Source: Impatiens glandulifera
Taxonomy: Eukaryota; Streptophyta; Magnoliopsida; Ericales; Balsaminaceae
DNA: 64,000 nt
Direction: 5' to 3'
Assembly (NCBI RefSeq): GCF_907164915.1
Contig: NC_061867.1
Span: 28,744,308 to 28,808,307 of the forward strand
Shown: positions 23,077-34,330 of the stretch, piece after piece
Layout of the letters: every line of letters begins with the position of its first letter
Numbering within the stretch: the first letter of the stretch is position 1
Translations under genes and position numbers: made by a program
Notes under the pieces: model-generated
The model's input: only the letters and a program-made list of their open reading frames with translations
Databases searched by the model: none
What the model was told of the DNA's origin: nothing

Positions 23077-24216
23077 ATGGTATCAGAGCCAGATTCTTTT
23101 GAAGATCAAGAAAGACATAAAGAGATAAAAGGAAAAACATCTTATTCCGATAGTGATTTGTCATTCTCCTCGGTGAACGGTTCAAATGAAGAAAGTATTC
23201 AACCATCTGAAGAAATTACTCAACTGATTAAATTGGTCGCGAAGAAAAAGCACGACTCTAATGATTTGTTTACGATTAGAAACTCGGACAATCCAGGAAG
23301 CATTATATGCACAACAACATTCAACGGTGTAAACTACATCGGTTGGAGTAGTGGCATCACGTTAGCACTAGAATCAAAGTCAAAATTAGGATTCATAGAC
23401 AGATAATTAGTGGTTCCAAAAGACGCTGAACAATTTGATCAGTGGAGAAAAGTAGATTGCTTAGTACGATTTAGGATCTTGAAAACTATTTCTGAAGAAA
23501 TAAAGTCTAATTATTCATCATCTGTCACTGCGTTGGATTTGTGGATTGATATCAATGAGCAAATATTAAGAAAATAATGGCCCACAATCTTTTCAATTTA
23601 GAAGGCAATAAGCAATCTACGACAATGTACTCTTTCAATTGAAAAATACTATTCTAAGATTAAGAAACTATGGGATGAGCTCATGGTCTTGGAGCCATTA
23701 CCATGTTGTGATTGTGATCCAAGAATACCTTGCTGCTATAGAATGGCAAAACTTGTAGTTCAACATGACACGTCTAATAAACTTACACAACTTCTTATAA
23801 GTCTAAATGACTATTTTGATCACGCAAGACAACAAATACTCCTTATGGACCCAAAACCAAGTATTAATCGGGCGTACGCGATGTTGCTGAGTATAAAAAG
23901 GCAAATAAAAGTTCAGTCATTAATGACAAAACAAACTAAAAAATTTACTATTCTAATGAACGATAATTCAGACCAACAAAGGGGACAATGTATGGGAAGA
24001 AATATTAGAGGAAGAGGAGAAAGATAATCTACAAAGAAAAATAATAACAAATGAGCATCCTCCTTATACTGCACTTATTGCAGAACTAAGAGACATAATC
24101 AAGAAGGGTGTTTAAAATTAATTGGTTACGTTGACTGGTGGAAAGGGAATAGAGATCAAAAGGCAAGAAATACTTCAAATGCATCTAATACTCCTTTTTC
24201 ATTCAGTGAAGAATAA
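23077..24216 (+). pseudogene. gag: Copia-2 gag
   Basis: The N-terminal domain NSDNPGSIICTTTFNGVNYI, GWSSGITLALESKSKLGFID is the gag type in which the product begins with a short asparagine/proline patch and a W-S-R-like helix (Retrotran_gag_3 style). It continues with LWDELMVLEPLPCCDC, RAYAMLLSIKRQ and a CCHC knuckle CTYCRTKRHNQEGC (24067-24114 region), ending SFSEE. TAA codons near 23404 and 23576, a TAA at 24025 and a frame change around 23580-23640 break it. It would form the particle coat. Confidence 0.75.
23078..23090 (+). promoter_or_regulatory. Copia-2 primer binding site
   Basis: TGGTATCAGAGCC, iMet tRNA complement, two bases after the LTR end. Confidence 0.8.
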
Positions 24217-24408
24217 CAAGAATATTCTTCTAAACCCTCTACCAAAATTAACAGTGTTGAGCTAGCTGTTGTCGTCAAGGAAGTCATGAAAGGACTACTT
24301 GTTGAAAAAAAAAGGCAAAGACAACTATTATGAAGGTAAGGTTTATAATAACAATTTTACTAGTGCATGTAGCTTAAATGTGCATAATAATCACACGAAT
24401 AAGCCCAT

Positions 24409-25867
24409 TTGAATCATTAATAGTGGTGTTAGTTGTCATAAATGTTTAAATCTAAGTTGTATGACTGAAGTAAGAAACATTGCTAATGTGAAATTATTTT
24501 TACTTGATGGATCAACTAAGCATGTAAAACAAATTGGAACTGTTAAACTTAATAATAAATTGAAACTGTTTGATGTCATGCATGTGCCAAATATTTCATA
24601 TAACATAATTTCAGTTTTTAAACTTGCCAATAAAAATAATATTAGATGTCAATTCTCTGTTACTGGATGTTTATGGAAAGATCTTAGAGACAATAGCATG
24701 GAAATTATCTCAAAATCTTTACTGACTAGAAAATGAAGAAATTGAAACTGTTACAAAAAAATGTCTCTAATTCATGTATTGATTTCATGTTAATTCATAG
24801 AAGATTTAGACATTTATCCGATGTTGCACTTAAACATGTTTTTCAGTTTAATAAAGATGAAAATGTTCATTGTGATTTTTGTCCAATCACTAAAATGAAA
24901 AAATTACCCTTCAATTCTAGTACATCTATGACTATTAAATGTTTTGAATTGATTCATATGGATGTATGGGGGCCATATAAAGAAAATCACACTTATTAAT
25001 TGTCCTTATATGCTTACAATTGTAGATAATTATAGTAAATTTACTTGGACATACATGATTAAAACCAAACATTGTGTTACACAAATATTTATTGAGTTTT
25101 ATTCCATGATTAAAACACAATTTGAATCATCAATTAAAATTGTTAGAACTAACAATGGTAGTGAATTTTTAAATAATGAATGTAAAATGTTTTTCAAAAG
25201 AAATAATATTTTACATCAAAAGTCTTGCCCTTACACCCCACAACAAAATGGAGTGGTTGAGTGTAAACACCAATATTTTCTCCAAATTGCAAGATCCTTA
25301 ATGATTCAAGCACAAACACCCTCACATTTTTGGTCTTTTTCAATCCTTATGGAAACCTATATCATATATAGAAGTCCTTCACAATTTTTAAAATGGGACA
25401 GTCCATATTATAAACTTTATATATAAAAAACATATTTTTCCAATCTAAATTTTTTGGATGTTTATGTTACATCAAAAATAACATTTCTCATAAAACAAAA
25501 TTTGAACCAAGAGGGAAAAAAATGCATGTTTATTGGTTACTCTCGAGGACATAAGAATTATAGAGTTTTTGACATTTCAAATGAAATCATACTTGTGTCT
25601 ATAGACATAATTTTTCATGAAAATATTTTCCCATATTAAAACAAAAATTTTGTACCAGAAAACACACAAAATACTTCAAATGTAGAAATTATTTTTGATG
25701 ATTCTGATGAAGAATTAGAGTCATCTCACATAGACGATGCAATTTCTCCAAAACACATTGTTGATCTTGTACTTCAACATCACTCATGTGATCTTTAATT
25801 TCAAAATAACACAAATGCATCCTCTCAACCAACCATTTATCCACTCTTAAATAATACTTAATTATTT
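24409..25867 (+). pseudogene. pol: Copia-2 protease and integrase
   Basis: The protease box reads INSGVSCH where the family has D-S-G, so the catalytic Asp is replaced. After HVPNISYNIISVFKLANK, the integrase zinc-finger region HRRFRHLSDVALKHV...CDFC (about 24800-24885) leads to IHMDVWGPYK (first Asp). A frame change near 24990 follows, then VDNYSKFTWTYM, RTNNGSEF (second Asp now Asn) and PYTPQQNGVVEC (Glu kept). FIGYSRGHKNYRVFD and an acidic linker with stops run to the array border. It is inactive on several counts. Confidence 0.78.
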
Positions 25868-27922
25868 TGATAGGATCGGCGTAATCAATAGAGATGGGGT
25901 CTGGCTATTGATAACGACTTTGGGAAAACGGTTTGGTAGAAATCCTATTAAAGATTTAAATCACTTTTTATTCTACACAAACCCTTACAAACTCTTGAAC
26001 GATTCAAATGTGGAAACATTTGCTCAGGTTTGAAGCTAAGAACAAAGAATGAGAAGATGACAGAATGTAAATGACACAGTAGTTTGTTTATGGATATTCG
26101 GAGCAAACTCTCCTACATCACCCCTTTTTCCAACCACCGGAAGGATTCACTATAAGTTTCTTAGAATCAAATACAGTCGCACGATTAGTTCACCGTTGAA
26201 CAAAACAGACTCTGTTCAACTTACAATATGATGAAGTATATCACTCAGCTAAAACTATGCTTTGATTCTAACTCTCTCTTGATAAACACACAATATAGCA
26301 AGAAAGCAGCTCTTTCGTATATCAGTTTGCGTATGATTCTCTAAGTATTGATAGATTGATTAATTTGTAATTCCTGTCATTCTTCCGTTGTCCTTGAAGA
26401 TCTTTAAATAAGGAACAGATACCAATGGTCGAATCTTCCATAATGACACGTAGCGAGCTTCCATTGGAACGCCTCCATAGTACACAAAAGACTTTGAGCA
26501 CCAGGATCGTGGCTGTACCAATATGGTAGTACGCTAAATATTCTTCTAGGATATTCCTGGAAGAAACAAGTAGTGGGAAGAATATTTGCTTACGTGGCAA
26601 TAATCAATTGGTTGCAACTGGCTATCGTACTAATCTTCACTGGAAAGTAGAGCAGGAGTAGCGTACAGCTAGTTGATCGTGGGTAGACGTGTGATAGCTT
26701 CAAGCAACTGCTTAAGCATGGCATTAGATGTATTTCACTTAAACGACCTCGTCTAATGAAATTAGACGCCCACGTCTAATAGCAGGACCCATTAGACCAC
26801 CTAGTCTAATGGCATTAGACAACACGTTTAATTATGCTTCCCTTCAGACTAATCTGAGGGAGTTAGACTTCACGTCTAACTCTCATACATTAGACTACAC
26901 GTCTAACTACACATCCCTTCAGACTAATCTGAAGGAGTTAGACTGCACGTCTAACTGCGTATCCGTTAGACTGCACGTCTAACTGCGTATCCGTTAGACT
27001 GCACGTCTAACTGCGTATCCGTTAGACTGCACGTCTAACTGCGTATCCGTTAGACTGCACGTCTAACTGCGTATCCGTTAGACTGCACGTCTAACTGCGT
27101 ATCCGTTAGACTGCACGTCTAACTGCGTATCCGTTAGACTGCACGTCTAACTGCGTATCCGTTAGACTGCACGTCTAACTGCGTATCCGTTAGACTGCAC
27201 GTCTAACTGCGTATCCGTTAGACTGCACGTCTAACTGCGTATCCGTTAGACTGCACGTCTAACTGCGTATCCGTTAGACTGCACGTCTAACTGCGTATCC
27301 GTTAGACTGCACGTCTAACTGCGTATCCGTTAGACTGCACGTCTAACTGCGTATCCGTTAGACTGCACGTCTAACTGCGTATCCGTTAGACTGCACGTCT
27401 AACTGAGTATCCGTTATACTGCACGTCTAACTACGTATCCGTTAGACTGCACGTCTAACTACGTATCCGTTAGACTGCACGTCTAACTACGTATCCGTTA
27501 GACTGCACGTCTAACTACGTATCCGTTAGACTGCACGTCTAACTACGTATCCGTTAGACTGCACGTCTAACTACGTATCCTTTAGACTGCACGTCTAACT
27601 ACATATCTGTTAGACTGCACGTCTAACTACGTATCTGTTAAACTACACGTCTAACTACGTATCTGTTAGACGGCACGTCTAACTACGTATCCGTTAGACT
27701 GCTCGTCTAACTACGTTTGTTAGACTGTACGTATAACTACGTCTATCTAATGCCCAATCAGTCTAATGAACCTCATTAAGACTTAGTCTAATATAACATG
27801 TTTTCGATACACCTGCACCAAAAAAGGGTTAGATGGCTTAAATTAAGTTTTATACACACTCATCATCAAAATTCCAATAGTCAAAATACTTTGATACTTA
27901 GTCAAAATAATTTGACCCAACA
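25868..27922 (-). repeat. LTR-a (outer 3' LTR of the array)
   Basis: On the + strand it runs from TGATAGGATCGGCGTAATC to AATTTGACCCAACA. Read on the minus strand it starts TGTTGGGTCAAATTATTTTG, the same start as Copia-1. 2055 bp, with a long 28-bp array. Confidence 0.92.
26930..27720. repeat. 28-bp palindromic array in LTR-a, homogeneous run
   Basis: Unit GTTAGACTGCACGTCTAAC plus a 9-base spacer. From about 26941 to 27409 some 17 consecutive units are identical, with the spacer TGCGTATCC not used in the other three LTRs; later units use TACGTATCC and vary. Each unit is a perfect 7-bp hairpin, and the spacer joins units into a second nested inverted repeat. Confidence 0.96.
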
Positions 27923-28105
27923 ATTTCCGCCTTTTTGATGATGATGTTAAAACTTTGCATAGGTAACAAGATAAGCATCCATCATATAAAAGAAAGAGTT
28001 AAACTTGTTCACCCATCTTACAAAAACACTTTCCAAAGAATCCAATATTTAGAAATAGAATTCAAAGAACCAAGTTCATAAGCTAATAGTTTAAGAGAAA
28101 TGAGA

Positions 28106-31100
28106 TTATTGTTCTTCCCTTTTTATGAGTGGGTCGATTATGTAGTTGAATACTTCACTGCTCATCTCTTCACCAGTCAGCAGGTTGTGAAAAGGAGAGA
28201 GAGAACGTACACCACGGCCACTTCCACCACTTCGGCCACCACGATCACCTCCAGTACTTCGGCCACCACGATCGCCTCTAGTGCTTCTACCACTGCGATC
28301 ACCGTTGCGACCTCCGCCTCTTTTGATTGGTCTGTCGCTATTATCATTGGTTGGCTTTCGTTTGAACTTGGTGCTTGTTGAAACACCACCACCTCTTCTT
28401 CCGTTATTGTCCTCACCTTGAGTGATAAGATTCTTCTCTTTCTCGGCAACAACCTTTGCATCTTCTTCTTCCAGAATCTTTCTTGCAAAAGAATAAGCCT
28501 GTTCTAACCTTTCAGCGTCAGCTCAGCTCATGTTACCTTGAACCTCAACCAACTGATCTTTAAGAAGACTCATCTCATCCATAACTTCATTATGCATTTC
28601 AATGTTGTTTTTTCTTTCGCAGTCAAACAACTCGGATTGCCGTTTGAAGAAACTCTTCTCAAATTTGGAGTAAGACTTGTTGACGATATGAACTTCATAC
28701 ATGTTCTTCTTCAATGTCTGCTCCATCTCATTATGGGTTTTAAGAAGATCTATAAATTCCTTCTTGCTTGCTGTCTGAGTCTTCATGATTTTCATTATAT
28801 TTGATTCCATTACAGCCATATTCTTCTGAAGAGATGCGATCAATGTTGTCATGGACTTCATAATATTCGTACCGTCAGCAAATGATCCTTCGTTAGATGA
28901 AATCTATAGAGAATCTACTAGAGCGGTCAGAATAGGACTGATATGGGTATGAACTTGCATGGACTGTTCGGGTCCATCCTTCTCTGACTCACTTTCAGGT
29001 TTTTCTTCTTCTTCCAAAATTTCTTCACAAACCTTGTGAACTATATCGAACAAATTTCCTGAATCATGATAAGGGTTCAGAATATTATCATAAATATTTG
29101 CAGTAGTGATACCAGGAAATGGTAGAGGTTTGGAAGATCCATCATTTTTGGCTTGTTCCCCCTTAGATGAGGAACTCTTCTCTGATTCCTTGTCTTTTGA
29201 GGGTTCCCCCTCAGATCTGGCTTCATCAGGCTGACTAACTTCAGCCTCTTTCTTTGGAGATGCCTTTGCTTCAAGAATAGGGGACTCCAACAATTCCTCT
29301 TCCTGATTAATAACAGCTTGATCGGGTTCCTTAACGACTCCTTCTTCGATAGACGAGTTGGTTTGAACTGTTTCCACAGATTGCTCAATACGGGGTTGAG
29401 CCATTATAAATTTTTCCTCTGCTGAAAAACTTCTCATTTATATAAGAAAAATAGCAACTTGCTCATCTTCATCAACATTATGATCATCGATCAGATCCAT
29501 AAGTTCATCTTCATCTGAAGAACTTCCAAAAGGACTGGCCCCTGAGCAATTTTCTCCATGAACGTACCGAGTAACAACAGAAATGTAATCCTCCATAATT
29601 TCGTCCAACCTTTTCAGAGCTTTTTCTTCTGCCTTAGCACTCTTCTCAAGAGGGTTGAAATTGGCTCTCCTAGCTTGCAGAATTGGGAGGAGAGCTCTTC
29701 CTCTCAGATTTGCTTCAGCTAGCTCTTTTCTCTTAAAAGCTTCGTAGACCTCAGATGTCTTGGCCCATTTCAAGACTCTCTTCTCATTGCTTACAAGCTT
29801 TAACCATTGATGGCTAATGCTTCTTCCCTTGATGACCTCATCGTACTTGATAGACATTCTATTCAAGACCCAAGTGTCAAAAATTTTGATCTTTTCAGCA
29901 ACAATATTGTTGGCCTGATCCATCATAAGATTGACGATGCAGGTTTCCTCTAAGACATCCTCATTAGGATCGACTGCAATATCCTTCCCTTTTTCAATCA
30001 CCTCAACAGGTTTTGGAATGGGCCTTGGTTCCCCAATCGTGATTCCAGCAGCTTGTCTTGCAGAACGCATGATTTCGTGGGCAGTAAGAGGTTTGACAAA
30101 GAGTCCCGGCATGGGTTCCGCTGGAACAAGCTTACCAGTCACTAATGACTCCGTTGGGACAGGATTGGGAACATGAGACATTTCGACTATCATAGAAATA
30201 GCATTTTCAGATACATCACCAGTAACAAGGGTGAGAACTGCACCTTGCTCTAGTTCCTGAGACATTGTAGCATCAGCAGCTACGATATCGGGTTGATGGA
30301 CATGAGACGGAACCCTATCAAAATTTCCAGTGCTTGGACCAACTGGCTCAACAGTTGGCCCGGCAACAGATTTCCTCTACAAGAATAAAAATTGATACGT
30401 CTTGTTCCACCACATGAACATTAAATTTAGGCACTTCGACCTAAGATTGGGAAGGGATTGCCTTCGATGACGCTTTCACCGATTTAGATGCCCTGGGAAC
30501 CTTTGATTTTTCTCCTCTTGAGACAGAGGACCTTGATGGCTTTCGTAACTGACTCACAAATGGAGACAGAGGAGACATGGGGATGGAAACAAGTTCGATT
30601 GGACCTTGCTTGACTCTAGAATCGACTATTCCAAAATCCTTCTTCGAAGAACTCTTAAGGCTGGTAGAACTAGCCTCAGATTCGTTGACATTTTTAAATC
30701 GTTTGGCTCCTGTAGACAAGACAGAAGCCTTTGAATGTCTAGAACGGGTAACAAACCTTCCTCCTGTCTGTTGGCTTAAAGTTCCCGAGAGCGATTCTTT
30801 GTTGTTCTTCATTTGTACGAGGGTGTTGGCGATGATGAAGACAATGAACACCCTGGTTGAGTTGATCGGCTCTAAATCCCCCATGGGGACCCCCAAATGT
30901 TCTAACAAACGACTTAGTTGAGAAGCAAAGTTTACACTTTCCTTGTTCTCCTGATTGATCGCAAAGCAAAGATTCTGGTACAGAGTTGAGGCTCAGTTGA
31001 CCTAAATACCTTTTGAAATGGTCGTCATGTAGTCAAAACGATATTGACTTTATAAATGGAACGACCCTGTCTTCCCCTAGAGCGCTTTAGCCACCACATC

Positions 31101-31510
31101 ATTTAGCAAAATAAATTGTGGTTTGAGAGCCTTCTTACTCCAGTTAAGTCGAATCTCCGAGCCATCAGTGGAGAAAACCGTATTCATCTCTTCCGTGACT
31201 TCCGATGGCAGATTCAAGTTGAATGTGTGCCCCTCCGACGGAAGTTCGAAGAACTCCGCATAAGAAGCTTCGTTGAAGAAGATTCTGGTGTGAATGTTGC
31301 AACAATAGAGTCGACGACCATCGTCGCCGATTTGAAAAACTCTCTTACTTCATTTTCATGGAATATGAACGGCCCGCCAAGATACTTTCCGAGACCGGAA
31401 TATTCAATGGTTCTGAACATCTTGACCACATCTTGTTGATCGAACGTGTAGACGAAGGGAAAATCAACCTGAAGAGTACAATGACCAAGTGTGATTCTCT
31501 TGTTTCCCAT
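28106..31510 (-). pseudogene. ORF3 of body III: N-domain, coiled coil, RGG tail
   Basis: The ATG at 31510 (MGNKRITLGHC) follows a TATA box at 31631-31640. Order on the minus strand: an N-terminal domain (VYTFDQQDVVKMFRTIEYSG, FIFHENEVREFFKSA, then in another frame FFELPSEGHTF and FILLNDVVAKAL); a Ser/Lys-rich basic stretch (30908-30441); a conserved block with HEIMRSARQAAGITI, FDTWVLNRMSIKYDE and LEKSAKAEEKALKRLDEIM (30265-29438); an acidic Glu/Ser-rich segment (29437-28904); a coiled coil (28861-28523); and a C-terminal RGG region (GDRGGRSTGGDRGG, 28488-28106) ending KREEQ. Frame breaks near 31300, 31000, 30380 and 28500 plus several stops. Unknown function; RGG and coiled coil suggest an RNA-binding oligomer. 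Confidence 0.72.
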
Positions 31511-31630
31511 TTTTCGACAGAATACGAACAGACACAAGATAAACAAGGGTTTCTGAGAGAGAAAATCAAAGAAATCTAGGGTTCTTAGAAAACTTGAGTG
31601 AGAAAAAGCTTTCAATCTCATGCAAAGTGT

Positions 31631-31640
31631 CCTTATATAG
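31631..31640 (-). promoter_or_regulatory. TATA box of ORF3, body III
   Basis: Minus-strand CTATATAAGG lies about 125 bases before the ORF3 ATG (31510), with a CT-rich leader (TTTTCTCTCTCAG). Body I has the weakened form CTATTTAAGG at 51820-51829. It points to a subgenomic transcript for ORF3. Confidence 0.6.
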
Positions 31641-32568
31641 ACTCCCAAGTGTCGCGTAGTATAACCGTCATATTTCCTAGGGGTATGGCCCATCAATTAA
31701 TATTTGACGTCCTTTCCAAGTACTCATCAATATTTTGAGGGTATATTAGTCATTTTCTCTTAACTTGAAAGACATGTATCATCATGTTATTCAGAGATGA
31801 CTATGTTTTCGTTTGAGCGGGAAAATTAGATATCGCCTCACGTGGGACAGCTATCCTTGATCGGTCTAATACACACGTAGTTAGACGTTTTTCTTATTTA
31901 CACAAACCTATGAAATCTAAACGTCTATTAGACGCATGGGTCTATTAGACACAAGCGTCTAATCATGTGTCTTATAAACGTCTAACGTCTATTAGACGTC
32001 GACGTTTAATTACGCAATAACATCACGTATTAAACGTGTGTTTGGTTAGACGTGAGCATCCACTTGCTCTTGTCGTAAAAATGTCTAACGTCTATTAGAC
32101 GTATACGTCTAATCGCGTAGGTTTTTAATTAATACACGCAGACTTAGATGCATAGAGTGTGAGCAAAAATACGTCTAAGAACACGGTTTTTCCTTTAGAC
32201 GACCTCGTCTAATATACCGATTAAGGCCTTTCGTCTGAGTGTATCTTTATTTTCAAAATAAATTTTCCCTCTCATTTTGTGCATGTACAAAATGAACAAA
32301 CAAATGTTTTGAGGTCCTTAGGACCAAAAATATTTTTAACACATAAAAACACTTAGTCCTCTAGAATGGCAAAGGTCATTGTTGATCTTCTAAACTGTAT
32401 ACTCAGAAGAGTATTCTCCATGCTTCCTTCTTGCAACTCTCCTACATCACCTACACAAGAAACTATTTACAAACTTTGGTACCCATATTCAATTGGGTCC
32501 TCGATCAATTAGTCCCTTAGGAATCCATATTTAAGATATTCTAATGGATTTCTCATTTTGTGTTGTGA

Positions 32569-34286
32569 TTAAGCGTATGATTTTGACTTAGCAGACGCCT
32601 TCGTGCTAGCCACTGATCCCTTAGCCTTTGAATATGATTTTCTTTTAAAATTCCTTGACTTTGAGTCAGGTTTTAGATTGACAGATTTGCTAGCTGCTTC
32701 TAACTTATTTTTCAACCAGCTAACAGTCGGCGGAACATAAGTTATTTCATTCTTCAAAACTACTTCTTCATGAATGGGATAAGATTCAATATCAGTTAAA
32801 CTCCCTTTAACAATGCTTATTGGCTTAAGCTTGTTGGTAGTTGAGTTTAACTTTTTGCAGGACCGATTTCGGTCATTGCCATCAAATCATAAACCAGATC
32901 TAGATCCAGCAGGTTTCAACAGACTAATCTGATGTTTGACCGCTTCTCCAGACCTTGTCCAAGCACTAACAACATAGTTTAGCCTTTTGTTTTCAGTAGA
33001 AAGAGTTTGAATCTGTTCCTTGAGCATCTCATTCTCAGATGAGATCTCTACTACTTTCTTTTCAAAAATATTTGATTCTTGAGTTTGAGATAAAACCGGT
33101 TGAAACTCTTTGGATAATGATTTTGTTTCATTTAGGGATTCTGCTAGCTTTCTGTACTCTATGACCATATCATCTAGTGCAGCTACCAGTTATTCCCTTA
33201 AAAACTTTTCAGAAGAAAAATCAAATACCTCATTTTCCTAAGTTTTTCTTCTTCTCTTGCCATGAAGCAAGCCACCTCGTCTTCATCACTGTCGATGGAT
33301 GAGAAATAAGAATCACGGTGGTTTCGTCTGTTCTTCCTGTCACCTACCATAAGAGCCTTCAACTCCTTTTCATTGTCATTTTTCTTCTCTTCACGCTTCG
33401 GCTTCCGACATTTCGAATGGTAATGACCTAGAATGCCACAGTTATAACATTTAACATTAGCTTTGGATTTCTTATTATCATTAGTATTTGAAGAGCTTGA
33501 GTTAGAGTTGATCTTCTTCAAGAAGTCCCCAAACTTCTTCACGAAGAGAGACATGGCATTGTTGCTGAACTGTTGAGCTGTTGTCTGCACGTCAGGAGCG
33601 GAAGGGGGCTCTTCAGAAGTCACCAACGCTTTGGCAATGATAATGGATGTGGATTGATCTTCTTCAATCCTAGAGTTCAGCTCGAACTAATAGGCCTTGA
33701 GATCAGCGAACAAATCAAAGAGTAAGATCTTGTTGAGGTCTTTGGATTCCCTCATAGCCATCGTCTTTATGTCCCATTCTCTCGGAAGAGCACACATGAC
33801 CTTAATATCAAGCTCCCTGTTGCTATAGGTCTTGCCAAGGATAGATAGAGTGTAGACAATCTAGCTAAATCTTGTGTCAAACTCGTTCATCGTTTCTCCG
33901 GAACGCATCTTGAAGCTGTCGAACTGTTGAGTGTCAACCATGATCTTGTTCTCCTTGGTTTGCTCATTTCCCTCACACAATTGAGTGAGTCTGTCCCAGA
34001 TCTCCTTAGAAGTATCACACTCGATGATATAGTTAAACATGTTGTCATCAAGAGATCTGTACAGAACATCTAAAGTCATGTTGTTGAGGTTGTTCTTCCT
34101 CTTGTCTTCATTGGTCCATTCAGATTCATCCTTATCGATCTTGATAGGACCATATGTGATGACACTCCACATGTCGTCATGAAGAGAAGAGAGATGAGCA
34201 TGAACTCTCTTCTTCCACACGATATAGTTTTCTCTAGAGAAAGTGGGGATTGCGGTAGCACTGACATCTTTGGTTATGGTCAACAT
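32569..34286 (-). pseudogene. gag: gag of body III
   Basis: The ATG at 34286 is 31 bases past the primer site. Domains: N-terminal FSRENYIVWKKRVHAHL and MWSVITYGPIKIDKDES; ECDTSKEIWDRLTQLCEGNE; an assembly region KDLNKILLFDLFADLKAY followed by an in-frame TAG (about 33688); a CCHC knuckle CYNCGILGHYHSKC (about 33455-33414); acidic FSSIDSDEDEVACFM; a coiled coil (33168-32887); and a Lys/Ser tail SKAKGSVASTKASAKSKSYA ending at 32569. Frame breaks lie near 33230 and 32880. It is the coat protein of a Sirevirus-type Copia, closely related to Copia-1 gag but with the zinc knuckle kept. Confidence 0.85.
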
Positions 34287-34316
34287 TCTTAGTGAAGGCT
34301 TGAAAATAGAAACAGA

Positions 34317-34328
34317 GCTCTGATACCA
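34317..34328 (-). promoter_or_regulatory. Primer binding site, body III
   Basis: GCTCTGATACCA on +, i.e. TGGTATCAGAGC on the minus strand, two bases from LTR-b. Confidence 0.88.
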
Positions 34329-34330
34329 AT

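Noticed and set aside
26930..27720. CRISPR-like array of 28-bp repeats
   Set aside because: The units abut with a fixed 9-base linker and no unique spacers, lie inside a retrotransposon LTR, and the genome is a plant.
28100..28381. Thr/Ser/Ala-rich ORF on + (also near 36367 and 48293)
   Set aside because: Antisense shadow of the RGG-coding tail of ORF3 in the three bodies.
30577..30921. Open frame on + opposite ORF3 (also 38758 and 50763)
   Set aside because: Conserved only because the minus-strand coding sequence is conserved; it matches nothing by itself.
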